The notes under the pieces were generated by a model. That model saw only the letters and a program-made list of their open reading frames with translations. It did not search any database and was not told where the DNA came from. A DNA stretch of 64,000 nt from Branchiostoma floridae (taxonomy: Eukaryota; Chordata; Leptocardii; Amphioxiformes; Branchiostomatidae): assembly GCF_000003815.2 (NCBI RefSeq), contig NC_049987.1:23511824-23575823 (forward strand). The letters run 5' to 3'. The position numbers were made by a program, and so were the translations under genes. This document shows, in pieces, positions 22,831-34,279 of the stretch (its first letter is position 1; each line of letters opens with the position of its first letter).

Positions 22831-23439
22831 CCTTCTTCTGCGCACCCCAGTTCCCGCCGTTTTAGACTGACGAACTTCTGAGGCTGTATGATAGTTTAGA
22901 AATATACATGGTTTGAATCTGTTTTCATATCGTTCCTATGTTTGTGTTTATCAGTCAATTCAGCCTCCGAGGTATTGTTTTTACCTCCATAAAACATGGA
23001 GGTATTGGTTTTGATGTGTTTGTCTATGTTTCCACTTATTTCAGACAGCAGAAAGTAACTTAAGCTCAGAGCGGATGGTGATTATATCTGACAATTGGGC
23101 GCCAAGGGAAGCCGTTTGCTGGGCTGGCTCATGGAATTTTGTCACACCATCATTTGAAGCAAAACCACCAACCTCACGATGGAAGGCCAGGAATGAAGGA
23201 TTTCTTCTTGTAAAGTAGTACTTAATATATATATAATAGGGTTCACTCACATTTCCTACCCGAGGCCCGACCGGGCTGTTTGCGGAAACGAAGAATTAAA
23301 GGTTATGATAATAAAATGCACAAGAAATGGTGTTGAAAAATTTTTGGTACGTTTTGTGTTTTTACTGCAGTTTATATCTGAATTTTCTTTTTGGCGACGC
23401 CTCAATGGGAAGCTTGATAGTATAGAGAGCGTCCGTTTG

Positions 23440-23940
23440 ACAAGAATTCCCAAAATTTCGCAGGCATGTGGGGAATTTTTCCCCAGGCATGTGTAGTTGC
23501 ATTATCCATTTAGAGGGGAATAACTCGAGAATTGGTTAACGGATCTTCATGATGTTTGGAATGTAGATTCAGAGACACTCACATAATGAATTGCTAATCA
23601 TTCAAATCAGAGGCTAATTGGTATGATTAATGATGAAAGTTTATAAATACACTGCATTTCATGTTAAAAATGCTCAAAAATAGGCCCTATGTAACTCAAA
23701 AAGGGAAAAATATTAGGCTTACTGTTAAGGATATATCCGATTGGCAAAATTTCCCGACAGTAATTCGTCCGCGCGTGCGCAATTGCACCATCCTTTTGGA
23801 AGAGAAGGACTCGGGAAGGGGTTGACGGATCATCGTGATTTTTGATACGTAGATAACTTTGGAGATTCCTTCCATAAATAAGGGCTAATCATGCAAATCA
23901 GGGGCTAATTTGCATAATCAATGAGTCCTCCCTCCGTCCT
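23440..23940. repeat. Two adjacent copies of an AT-rich dispersed repeat
   Basis: Two copies of a module reading 'tccctttggaagagaa..actcg', 'ggttgacggatc', 'gctaatcatgcaaatcag', 'taatttgcataatcaatgag'. Related copies are at 7900-8060, 34690-34830, 38580-38830, 39610-39740 and 47210-47430. Noncoding. Confidence 0.7.
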
Positions 23941-23999
23941 CGCTCCCTCAATCCGCCCCCCTCCCTCCATATCTGTCGGCGTAAGACCTAACCGGTATA

Positions 24000-25010
24000 A
24001 AACCTGGCCTCAATAACTCGAAAAAGAGCAAATCAGCGCCTCTCAAACATAGCCGCCAACGCCCATGAAAAGCTCTAAAGGAGGCTGGGACCAGCAGACA
24101 AATCCAATCAACACGGAGCTTTGAAGTCGCTACCTACTTTATTAGCTGGACTTGTTGCTGACGTGTACTTTCCAGATGTGCTTGTTCATGAAATGTTTTT
24201 CCTGACATATTATACTTTAGGATTCACCCATCTTTCTGTGTAAATGTCATTAGGGACAATAAACAACAATACGTATTAATGTAACCCACATACATACAAA
24301 GAAGCAGTCTATCTGGTTTGAAACTGTTGTTGTCGAAAGGACACACCCAAACCATTTTGTTAATGAAAAAAGCTACCTCAGAATTGGAGGCGCAAGCTAT
24401 TGTATGTAGGGAAAACAATAAAGATTAAGTAAAAATTCAGATTTCCCTACTCACGCGCGACCTCTGCAGCGGTTCCAACCGACCTGCTAGGACAAGACGT
24501 TGCCGCTTCCTGAAGATGTGTCTCAAGACTTTACTGCTTCCTGAAGATGTCACTCCAAACGTAACCGCTTCCTGAATATATAGCAAAAGACATTACCGCT
24601 CCCTGAGGATGCGACTCAAGACTTAACTGCTTTCTAAGGATGTAACTGAAGACGTTACTGCTCCATGAAGATGCGACTCAAGACGTTTCTGCTTCTTGAA
24701 GATATGTCTCGAGTTCTAGGTGGCGACAGTTTCTGGTTGTGTTTACCGTGACTGTGAGCTGATCACTTATCATCAGGCAGAATGCAGTGTGTATTTATAT
24801 TGATGTATAACATAATACATATGTGATATTATATGTTTAATATGCTGACTGTACGTCATTATGCTAATGATGAGATGTGATTGGTCAATTTAGATTTGAG
24901 AGTTGGCACGATCTATTTCTTCGGGGGAAGGGCAGGCACGAAATTATACTTAGAATAGCGTAGAAAACGCAAAGAAAACAACAGACGTTTCATTCAGGTA
25001 TACGAAATAT
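24000..25010. repeat. Long dispersed repeat R-B, copy 2
   Basis: Longest copy, with an expanded minisatellite of about 30-bp units (gcttcctgaagatgcgactc..acgttacc) at 24505-24716. Confidence 0.8.
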
Positions 25011-25365
25011 GAATATAGAGGGATGACGTGGCATCAGGCAGTACGAATGGCATTTTGTTTTTCAACAAATGACAGGCTCATTTTCTGGGAAAAGAATTTA
25101 ATCTGTGCTGGGAGGGGAAACATCAAAAAGTTTGTGCGTCAAAACTCATTAAATTGTGTTTTTGGAGATGTCGCAGACCCTTCCTGCCATTTTTGGTAAA
25201 ACATATTAAGCGTACTCTAACATTGTGTCGTGTGCTGTTCTTATTTTAGTCATATGGTCAAATTCTTTCACAATGACTGTGATTGACAGGTATCAAAAAC
25301 ATCAAGGTGCAGCGCAACAATACTCGTATACTGTCAGTCTTTCGAATATAAGAATGTCTATAACT

Positions 25366-25591
25366 ACACACAGACACACACATATTTGTCCCCCCCCCCC
25401 CACACACACACATGCACACACACACACACATACATACACACACACACACACACACATACATACACACTTACACACACACAGACACACACATACACATGCA
25501 CACACACAGACACAGACACACACATACACATACACACACACACAAACACACACAATCACATACACACACGTACACACACACACACACATAT
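25366..25591. repeat. Compound CA microsatellite
   Basis: About 225 bp of CA with ta, ga and c-tract interruptions. All long frames here are repeat artefacts. Confidence 0.95.
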
Positions 25592-25804
25592 ATGAACATC
25601 ATTACCCTCAACCAATGACAGAAGCTTACACGTTCCTAGGATCCACTTATGTGCAAACCCAATCGTCAAGACAACCGACTAATAAGAACTGCATTATTTA
25701 GATATATTAAGAGAAGCCACAGCACATCATGTGGAACATGAGGCGCATCACAGACGTACATTCATTACGTAAGGACATGTTGTTCACAGCAACGTCTGTT
25801 GACA

Positions 25805-26365
25805 TAAGACCTAATCGGTATAAAACCTGGCCTCAATAACTTGAAAGTAGGAAATCAGCGCCTCTCAAAAATAACCGCCAACGCCCGTGGAAGGCTGTAA
25901 AGGAGTCTGGGAGCAGCAGACAAATCCAATCAACACGGAGCTTAGAAGTCCGTACCTACTGTATTAGCTGGGCTTGTTGCTGACGTGTACTTTTCAGACA
26001 TGCTTGTTCCTGAAATGTTTTTCCTGTGATATTATACTTAAGGATTCACCCATCTTTCTGTGTAAAATGTCATTAGGGACTTTCATGATAAACAACAACA
26101 AGTATTAATCCACGTAGATACATACCAAGAAGCAGTCTATCTGGTTTGAAACTGTTGTTGTCAAAAGGACACGCCCAAACCATTTTGTTAATGAACAAAG
26201 CTAACTCAGAATTGGAGGCGCTGGCTATTGTATGAAGGGAAAAGAATAAAGATTAAGTAAAATTTAGATATCCCTACTCACGCGCAACCTCTTCAGAAGT
26301 TACTGCTCCCTGGATATGCGACTCAAGACGTTACTGCTTCCTGAAGATGTGTCTCGAGTTCTAAG

Positions 26366-26420
<55 letters not shown>

Positions 26421-26650
26421 TATGTATGTATGTATAACATAATGCATATGTGATATTTTATGTTGAATGTGCTGACTGTATGTCATTATGCTATTGACGT
26501 GATTGGTCAATTCAGATTTGAGAGTTGGCAGGAACCATTCCTTCGGGGGAGGGCAGACACAGAATTATACTTCGAATAGCATAGAAAACATAAAAACAAC
26601 AACAACAGACTTTCATTCAGGTATATGAAATATTAATACAAGAAGCACAA
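25805..26650. repeat. Long dispersed repeat R-B, copy 3
   Basis: Same landmarks as 20440-21310. Its minisatellite is short and followed by a (TA)n tract at 26366-26414. Confidence 0.8.
26366..26414. repeat. (TA)n microsatellite
   Basis: About 49 bp of uninterrupted TA inside R-B copy 3. Confidence 0.95.
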
Positions 26651-26771
26651 TCCGGTATTTACATGTCACGAACAATTCTAGAAGCTGAGCAATCATATTT
26701 GAATCCTTCTAGAATAATGTACAAATTTATCGTTCTCGATCGATGTTTACTTGAGCTCATTGGGGTCCAAT

Positions 26772-27540
26772 NNNNNNNNNNNNNNNNNNNNNNNNNNNNN
26801 NNNNNNNNNNNNNNNNNNNNNNNNNNNNNNNNNNNNNNNNNNNNNNNNNNNNNNNNNNNNNNNNNNNNNNNNNNNNNNNNNNNNNNNNNNNNNNNNNNNN
26901 NNNNNNNNNNNNNNNNNNNNNNNNNNNNNNNNNNNNNNNNNNNNNNNNNNNNNNNNNNNNNNNNNNNNNNNNNNNNNNNNNNNNNNNNNNNNNNNNNNNN
27001 NNNNNNNNNNNNNNNNNNNNNNNNNNNNNNNNNNNNNNNNNNNNNNNNNNNNNNNNNNNNNNNNNNNNNNNNNNNNNNNNNNNNNNNNNNNNNNNNNNNN
27101 NNNNNNNNNNNNNNNNNNNNNNNNNNNNNNNNNNNNNNNNNNNNNNNNNNNNNNNNNNNNNNNNNNNNNNNNNNNNNNNNNNNNNNNNNNNNNNNNNNNN
27201 NNNNNNNNNNNNNNNNNNNNNNNNNNNNNNNNNNNNNNNNNNNNNNNNNNNNNNNNNNNNNNNNNNNNNNNNNNNNNNNNNNNNNNNNNNNNNNNNNNNN
27301 NNNNNNNNNNNNNNNNNNNNNNNNNNNNNNNNNNNNNNNNNNNNNNNNNNNNNNNNNNNNNNNNNNNNNNNNNNNNNNNNNNNNNNNNNNNNNNNNNNNN
27401 NNNNNNNNNNNNNNNNNNNNNNNNNNNNNNNNNNNNNNNNNNNNNNNNNNNNNNNNNNNNNNNNNNNNNNNNNNNNNNNNNNNNNNNNNNNNNNNNNNNN
27501 NNNNNNNNNNNNNNNNNNNNNNNNNNNNNNNNNNNNNNNN
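26772..27540. other. Assembly gap
   Basis: Run of 769 N. Large ORFs reported across it are not real. Confidence 1.
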
Positions 27541-27827
27541 AGATAAGGCGGGGCATTAACGTTATTATCATATAGCCTACACAAACTGACCCATTTAAGC
27601 AACAAATTCCTTTATAATACATACATCCTTTATTCAAGACTTCCAAGGCTTGACATAATGACAAATTCCCTTCTGCTGGGACAAGTGTGTTGCTATTCAA
27701 TCCTAAGTTATAGTTGTACATATCCAATAAATTTGAAGGAATGTGAACAGTAATGATGTTTGGATAAACTCTAACATGGACTGCAAACTGTACAAAGCAT
27801 TCCTTTCTGTTGACGCATGACGCCGGC

Positions 27828-27881
27828 ATGACACTGGTGCCGGTGTCGATGCAAATCGACACCGGTGCCGGTGTCGATTCA
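27828..27881. repeat. GC-rich perfect hairpin
   Basis: 'ggtgccggtgtcgat' is followed four bases later by its exact complement 'atcgacaccggtgcc', then a further partial copy. The composition is much more GC-rich than the flanks. Function unknown. Confidence 0.7.
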
Positions 27882-28089
27882 TTCTGACCAATCAGGGGAG
27901 CGATACCCACCTGCCTGGCCTGAATCTACGTGTTACGGCGTCATAACCAACGTGGAACGGGGCCTTCTGATTGGTCCGCGGCGCCTGGCTATATGATAAT
28001 AAGGGTTAATGACCCACCCGAGGTGTATATGGTGTTATAACGCCTGGTGTTTTGCAGTAACCACCGAATAAAACCACCGAGTGAGTTGT

Positions 28090-30700
28090 TTCACCGTGGA
28101 TTGCCGGAGAGCTGGACAGTGGTGGCGAGTGGTCCGCCTGTCACATATGGGAGTGAGCAAAATAATTATTAGGAGCGATGAGATATTATATTGGATGATG
28201 TGTTTTGACATGGTTTATGACCAGGGAAATGGTGCGAATGGCATTTTGTTTTTCTGCAAATGACGGACTAATTTTCTGGGAAAAGGAGTTAATCCGAGCT
28301 GGGAGGGAGAGACATCAAAAAGGTTGTACGCGAGAACTCTTAATGTAGTCATTTGTCATGTTTTTTCTTGAGACGTCGCAGACCCCTCCAGCTATTTTGG
28401 GTAAAATATATAAAGTCTACCATGACATAGCGCTGTGAACTGCTGTAACTTACATTCAAACAGAGACCTTCAGAATTCGTTTTTAGAACTTTTATTTCAG
28501 CCACGTTGTCATGCGGGGATGATGGACAATGCAGGTAACATGAAAGGGACAGGCAAATAGTGTAGTACAATATAACATGTGTCTTACTCTAGTCTAAAGC
28601 TAAATGCAATTGAATTAAAGAGGCCTAAAGTTAACAAAGTTCCACTATGATAGTTCACAATATACAATATACACAACACACCAACAACAGGCCACTTTTG
28701 TCTTATCTAAACGGATGACGTGGCTTTAGGTGGTGCAAATTGCATTTTGTTTTTCTGCAAGTGGCAGACTACGTTTCTGGGAAAAGAAGTTAATCTGGAC
28801 TGAGAGGGAGAAAAATTTAGAATATACACGGCAAACACAACACGCAAAAAGCAAAATGTGTCCTACTTGCAGGGACAACCACGTGGCTTACTTTACGACA
28901 CAAAACTTTACAAGCATTTATTTGACAAACAATACATAGATATACCTTTGACAAGAATTTGATTTAAATTATTTTTGTATTGTCAAATGCAGTACTTTGA
29001 ACATGGCTAAAATTTTAAAAAAATTCCTCCAAACGCAAAAAAAGGCCTACTTTTCAGGACAACCACGTGACAACCAAACAAGTGATCAAACAAGTTACCA
29101 AATTTTGCAACAATGCATTCGATAGATGTACAAATTATCTCTACAGGGTACAAATTTCAAGCCCCAAAAATTACCAGAACGGCACTTAATCACTTATAGC
29201 GTTGGGCCAAAAACTACATTTTTAGAAGCTTGAAATATTGCATTGTTTTGGCTGCCCAAGCACTAAAATTTATCTCGCTGGACATTTCATAACGATATTT
29301 AAAAAGCAAAAATGTTGTTCTATTCAGATCTTGTTTTGTTTTGTTTTGTTCTGACGATACGCTAAAAGGAGTTGCCGTGATATTGCCGTAAAGTATAATA
29401 ATTTCCGTGTTTTTGAGATGCGAAACTTGGGGAAAATGGGAGAAAACTTGATTTTCCCGTTACCATGGCAACAAGGAGTTTTGATCTAAAACAAGGCTAT
29501 TTTAAGGGATTGTGGGTCAAGTATTGTCACTGTGCAAAATATGAGCCAAGTCATTTTCCCCCTGCCGCCATTGTTTGATTCTTACAGACATTTGCTCTTA
29601 ACTATCAGTGTCCAAAGGAGGATAACTACTATATATGGATCCGACTGATCCTCACGCTAACCGACATCTTTCTCACTACAGTCACTCCTCAGTAAGACAG
29701 CCCGAGCCGCAGAGTTCCCGTTTACAGCTTTTATTCAGTCTGTCATACAGACAAGTTTCATCAATATGGCTTCTTCAGTGGTCCAGACTCAAATGAGCAG
29801 AGTTCACAAGCTTTGAAGAACAGCAAGAAAATCTAGAGTTGGTTCATGCTTGTTACAAAGGAAATTCCATTATTAAATACCAGCAGTTTTGGCATTGTGT
29901 TTTCTCTGCCCGTTTACAACTGTTACTGTGGAAAATGTATGAATATAGGACCTAATACCTTGATTAGTCTGCCGACGTAAGGCGACATTTGCTTTTATCT
30001 GCTGAGCGAATGACGTGGCATGAGGTGGTAAGAATGGCATTTTGTTTTTCTGCAAGCGGCAGACTTATTTTCTTGGAAGAGAAGTTAATCAGTGGTGGGA
30101 GGGAGAAACATCAAAACATTTCTACGTGAGAACTCGTAATGTAGTCATTAAATCCCCGTGTTTTTCTGGAGACATTGCAAACTCTTCCTGCCATTTTAGG
30201 TAAACATGTAAAGTGAACTGCAATATAACGTTAACTCTGTATGCTGTTGTAACTTACATTCGGTTCTACTGCAACAACATTACACGCAGGGGTGATCATG
30301 ACTAGCGTTTGTTTTTTTAAACTTTAAATTCAGTCATGTGATCAACATAGACTTTCTCAATAACCGTGATTGACAGGTGTCAGCGATTGTGATTGACAGA
30401 GATAGCCATATTACATGTACTACGTTTAAAAAGGTTAGACTACCTGGTAAACAATAATCAAATACAATTCAATCTCCACAACAGGATAAAAAAACTGGGA
30501 ATTTCCGTGTTTGTTCCAGTTGTGGAGATCGACTTGTATTTGATCTACTCGTATAACAGTGCTGTCGTTCTTGCTAATATAAGTTGAACAAGAGTTCGCC
30601 GAACTAATATATTCGCCTAGTAATTTGCCTTACTACAATGCAAATTATGTGCAGAAGGCTGTTATTAGTATGGTTCGAATTAATTCATTATCTCCTCTTT
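28090..30700. repeat. Repeat block upstream of unit B (copy 2 of 3)
   Basis: Matches 60990-63090 and, for 29630-30700, 3480-4320. It includes R-A copies at 28229, 28715 and 30010 and a 'ccgttaccatggcaacaagg' segment. No coding capacity recognised. Confidence 0.75.
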
Positions 30701-30710
30701 CCAAATCACA

Positions 30711-30841
30711 TACTCTCCAAGCAGAGGTTCGGATCCGGGTCCCCAGATATAAAGAAAACGGTACAAAATAATTCATTCATTCGTTCATAATGGCTAAAAC
30801 ACATCATAACTACCGAAGCTGAATCTCTGCTTGGAGAGTAG
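30711..30841. mobile_element. MITE, tactctcc family (unit B copy)
   Basis: Ends tactctccaagcagaggtt and its inverted form (aatctctgcttggagagta). Exact 8-bp duplication aaatcaca at 30703-30710 and 30842-30849. Orthologous to 4330-4460. Confidence 0.85.
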
Positions 30842-32819
30842 AAATCACATGTCGTGCAATGTATATTGACTTTCGAAATAAGAATAGAAAATGCACAACA
30901 AATTTTATCACGAACACAATTTTTATTAGCATCTACGGTCTTTTACACACCCAGGTCCCTCGTTAACCTTCTCTGTATCTGTAGAGCATTTTGTACATCA
31001 GACGAGTTACACACTTCTTTTCCAAATCTTATCTTCTTCAGGTATCTGCTCAACATCAGATCAGATTCAAACCCATCTCAGTTGATATATGATTAAAACC
31101 AAGTACTACAAGCATGCATTCCTAACGTGCTTTTTACCAGAGGATTTTCCCTTCTACATACAGGATTTTCCTTTAACAAGCCGCTTCTGGGCCTCATATA
31201 TAAGTCAAATCACTCAATGTTTTTACAGAAGTTTGTACTATGAACTGTAAACGTTAAATGTTATTGAATCTGACATCTAGTTTTAATTTTTCCTTCTTTT
31301 TTGAACATTATTTCTTGGAATACATTTAGAGATAATATCTTTTTAAATTATTTGTTTTTAAGATCTAAAAGACTAAAACTAAAACAAGGCTTATTATTCA
31401 ATCTCATTTACATGAACCATAAAATAGTCGTATATACTAGATTATTACACGTTTCTGGAACAATTGTACAAAGCACATTTAGGTTTCATGTTTCTTGGTC
31501 AATGGTCAATACGTCATAACTCTTACTCACTCAGGCATAATAAGAACTCGCATGTTTAGTGACGTCTTTCACTTCTGTTCATGTTATAGTTTCAAAAATC
31601 ATCATACAACTCATTATACATTTTAGACTTACGACACTATGTTGGGTAATAATGCAACATATATGGCGTTTTCTTTGTTCAACACCAAAATTACATTTTT
31701 GGAGGCAAGAATGTGGCCACCCTGAATCATGGGTACTGGTTACAAAATTTTTACAATCGATGAGGAAATTCTACAAATACTTCAAGTGTTTTCCATCATA
31801 GAACATTTATAGAGATATAGTTTAGGCCAATCTTCCAGGGTTTATACTTTTAATACACCAGTACATGTCTTGAATACAGGAATGAATGCCTTGTTGGCTC
31901 TGATACCATGTTTTGGCTCTTTAATTCTTGTTACAACATTCATCGCAACATAATGGTGCCTCTTTTGAAAATTAAGGCCATCTTGTTTTGTTTTTTTACC
32001 CATCTTGTTTTTTTTCGCCCTATCGCACTATTTTTGCAGTCTGCAGAGGATATCATCCATAAAATTTACTTGCTGTGGCCTAACAGTCCTTTTGTGTACC
32101 TTACGGCTTCCATGAACTGGTACATAGTGTTTACTAGTGTCCTTTGGCTCACATGTGACACCGATTCTAAGGAACAGTTTTAAAGAATTCACTTACACTT
32201 AGTTCGCCTCTTAGATCTTACCAGTAAAATCAGATTACATTCCGGGACCTGGTCGACAGGCTCACATTTGCAATACATAGTCCTGTTTGCTGCTCTAAGT
32301 CCACTGTGCTTCATAATGCACTTAAAGTCTTAAAGTGAAATAACATCAATACTTAAAAGTGCAATAATAGTTTTAAATCACGTCCTTACTTTAAACTTAT
32401 GTTTTTTTTTAAACTTGTTATTTTAATGTTTTAGCAAATCTATCGTTTATACTTTATTTCTTATGCTTAATGTGATGTTACTGAACCAATTCAACCGCAA
32501 GGCTGAGAACTGCATGACATGTAAGGTGCCAAATCAAATAAACCATTTTATAATTAACGGTGTACAGTTAACGAATGGTAGAACTAAGGCTTGGACAACA
32601 AGATTTCGGACAGCAACTGTAAATAACAAGCATATTGTCTGACTTGAGAAGCTAAGTTTGTAGTTTTGCAGTTAGACGTTTGATATGTAGATTTAGAGAT
32701 GGAATCAGATCAATATGGAAACCCAAACTTTCTGCTTCCAAACCTGTTCAACAGTAGTTCGGAAGCCTCATATCTCCATGAAATAGTCTGAATATGTAAA
32801 CGTTCGTTCGTTCGTCCCA

Positions 32820-33270
32820 TAGTCTTTTAATCAGCCGTAGGGACGGCACAACATGTTGTGCTGTATCAATAGGCATTTTAGTCCCCTGGCGGCGCCTGTC
32901 TTCTCTCCGGAACATGGTGAATGATGTAAATCACCGTATGGCTGATACGACACGAAGGTTCGCCAGGCCTCCGCCCGGGTGATTTGTAGTGAATCCCCAA
33001 CTCCAGACAGAATGGTTTGCTCCATCCACACCGCACCATCGCACGTGTGGGGGTTCTTTAACGTGCATGGGGTGTGACTCTCCCCATACACGGGACCTCC
33101 ATTTAACGTCCTATCCGAGGGACGACTCATTTTTCCCTTGAGGAAAGTGAGGAAAGTCGTGTAAAGTGCCTTTCCCAAGGGCACAAGATCGGTGGCACGG
33201 TAGGCGGATTCGAACCCGCAACCTCTCGGTGCAAATCCGAACATGCTACCGCTGCGCCCCGCGGTCACCA
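32820..33270 (-). mobile_element. tRNA-derived SINE, near full length
   Basis: Reading the minus strand from 33270: a tRNA-like head (ggcgcagcggtagcatg as box A, ggttcgaatcc as a perfect box B), then the body (ggcactttacacgactttcc, ggataggacgttaaatgg, cgttaaagaacccccacac), then a 3' part rich in 'ccatacggtgatttacatc'. About 450 bp. The ORF 32831-33337 over it is not a gene. Confidence 0.85.
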
Positions 33271-33479
33271 CTATGTAAATGTACACCTGTAAATAACCTA
33301 CGCTGGCCACTATGTTGATTATCCAAGCATTTACCACATCGATGAATTATGGCACTTTTGCATTAATTTTGCAAATTAAGGACTTATTAGCATAATTGGT
33401 ATCTGATAATGTTAGACCTACCACAAACCACATATATTGCATGTATTTGACTTCTATATAGGAAACACTGCAAATACAG

Positions 33480-33995
33480 ATTTTTCTTATTAAATATGCA
33501 AATTAAGTGTCAATTTGCATAATTTGAACTTCATGATGTGCATCTCTGTCTAAGCTACCTACATACCAAATATCATGTAAATTTTCATTCCCTTATTCAG
33601 TTATCGTCCTTAGAAGATGTTGATAAAAAATACCCCTTTAGTTCCAAAGCAACCTGCTAGGGCGAACAAATACACACCACATATCCCTTATGTCACAATC
33701 TAAAAATCAAGACCATAGCACATCCAGTTCAAAAGATCCAAAAAATTAATTTCTGCTGCAGTACCAAGGTCACATACTAGGGAGCCCAAAATTGACCTTG
33801 ACCTTTGTCTTTCCAACACCTACCCACAAACCAATTATCATTCTAATCCATTTAGAGGTTCTTCAGTTATGCTCACTACAAAAATCCGGACACACAGACA
33901 GACAGGCAGACACGTGTACAGACACACAGACAGACGCACACACACACAGACACACCCAAAACTATATCTCCATTTTTCATGGAGATATAGTTTGC
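33480..33995. repeat. Dispersed repeat ending in CACAGACA tract
   Basis: Landmarks 'aattaagtgtcaatttgcat', 'ccaaagcaacctgctaggg', 'aaaattgaccttgacc', a cacacagacagac tract, and 'ccatttttcatggagata'. Related, variously decayed copies are at 19240-19650, 45220-45680 and 56990-57560. Confidence 0.7.
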
Positions 33996-34193
33996 AGATT
34001 ATCAGATATCTATCATGCAAATAAGTCCCTAATTTGCATAATTAATGTGAAAGTGTCCTAATTCATCTAAGTACATGTTAGTAAATGATTGGATTGTCAA
34101 CATTGTGACGTGTGTAAGTTATTTAAGCTGTACATAACCAAGCATAATTTATGCAGATGTGCAAGTCATTTTTATTATCCAGATTTTTACTTT

Positions 34194-34279
34194 TCACTGG
34201 TGAGTTTTACTTAACTGCCGATGCCCGGAGAGCCGCTGAGCAGTAGGGGTGAGGGTTTCACTTGTCGTCAATGGACGTC
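34194..34279 (-). CDS. Copy B exon 11: C-terminal tail
   Basis: 86 bp ending in TGA at 34194-34196. GRPLTTSETLTPTAQRLSGH, then RQLSKTHQ. No recognised domain. The homologous exon in copy A has a TAG at the fourth codon. Confidence 0.85.

Larger units (their letters stand above)
30850..34193 (-). other. 3' flank of gene copy B
   Basis: Similar to 4470-7463 and interrupted by the SINE (32820-33270) and a dispersed repeat (33480-33995). Minus-strand AATAAA hexamers lie at 34171-34176, only 18 bp past the stop, and at 30922-30927. ORFs at 31301-32183 have no domain. Confidence 0.45.

Noticed and set aside
26663-27910. ORFs of 270-390 codons on both strands
   Set aside because: They run through 769 N and exist only because unknown bases were read as open.
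33170-33270. Possible tRNA gene with perfect box B
   Set aside because: It is the head of a SINE with the shared SINE body after it.
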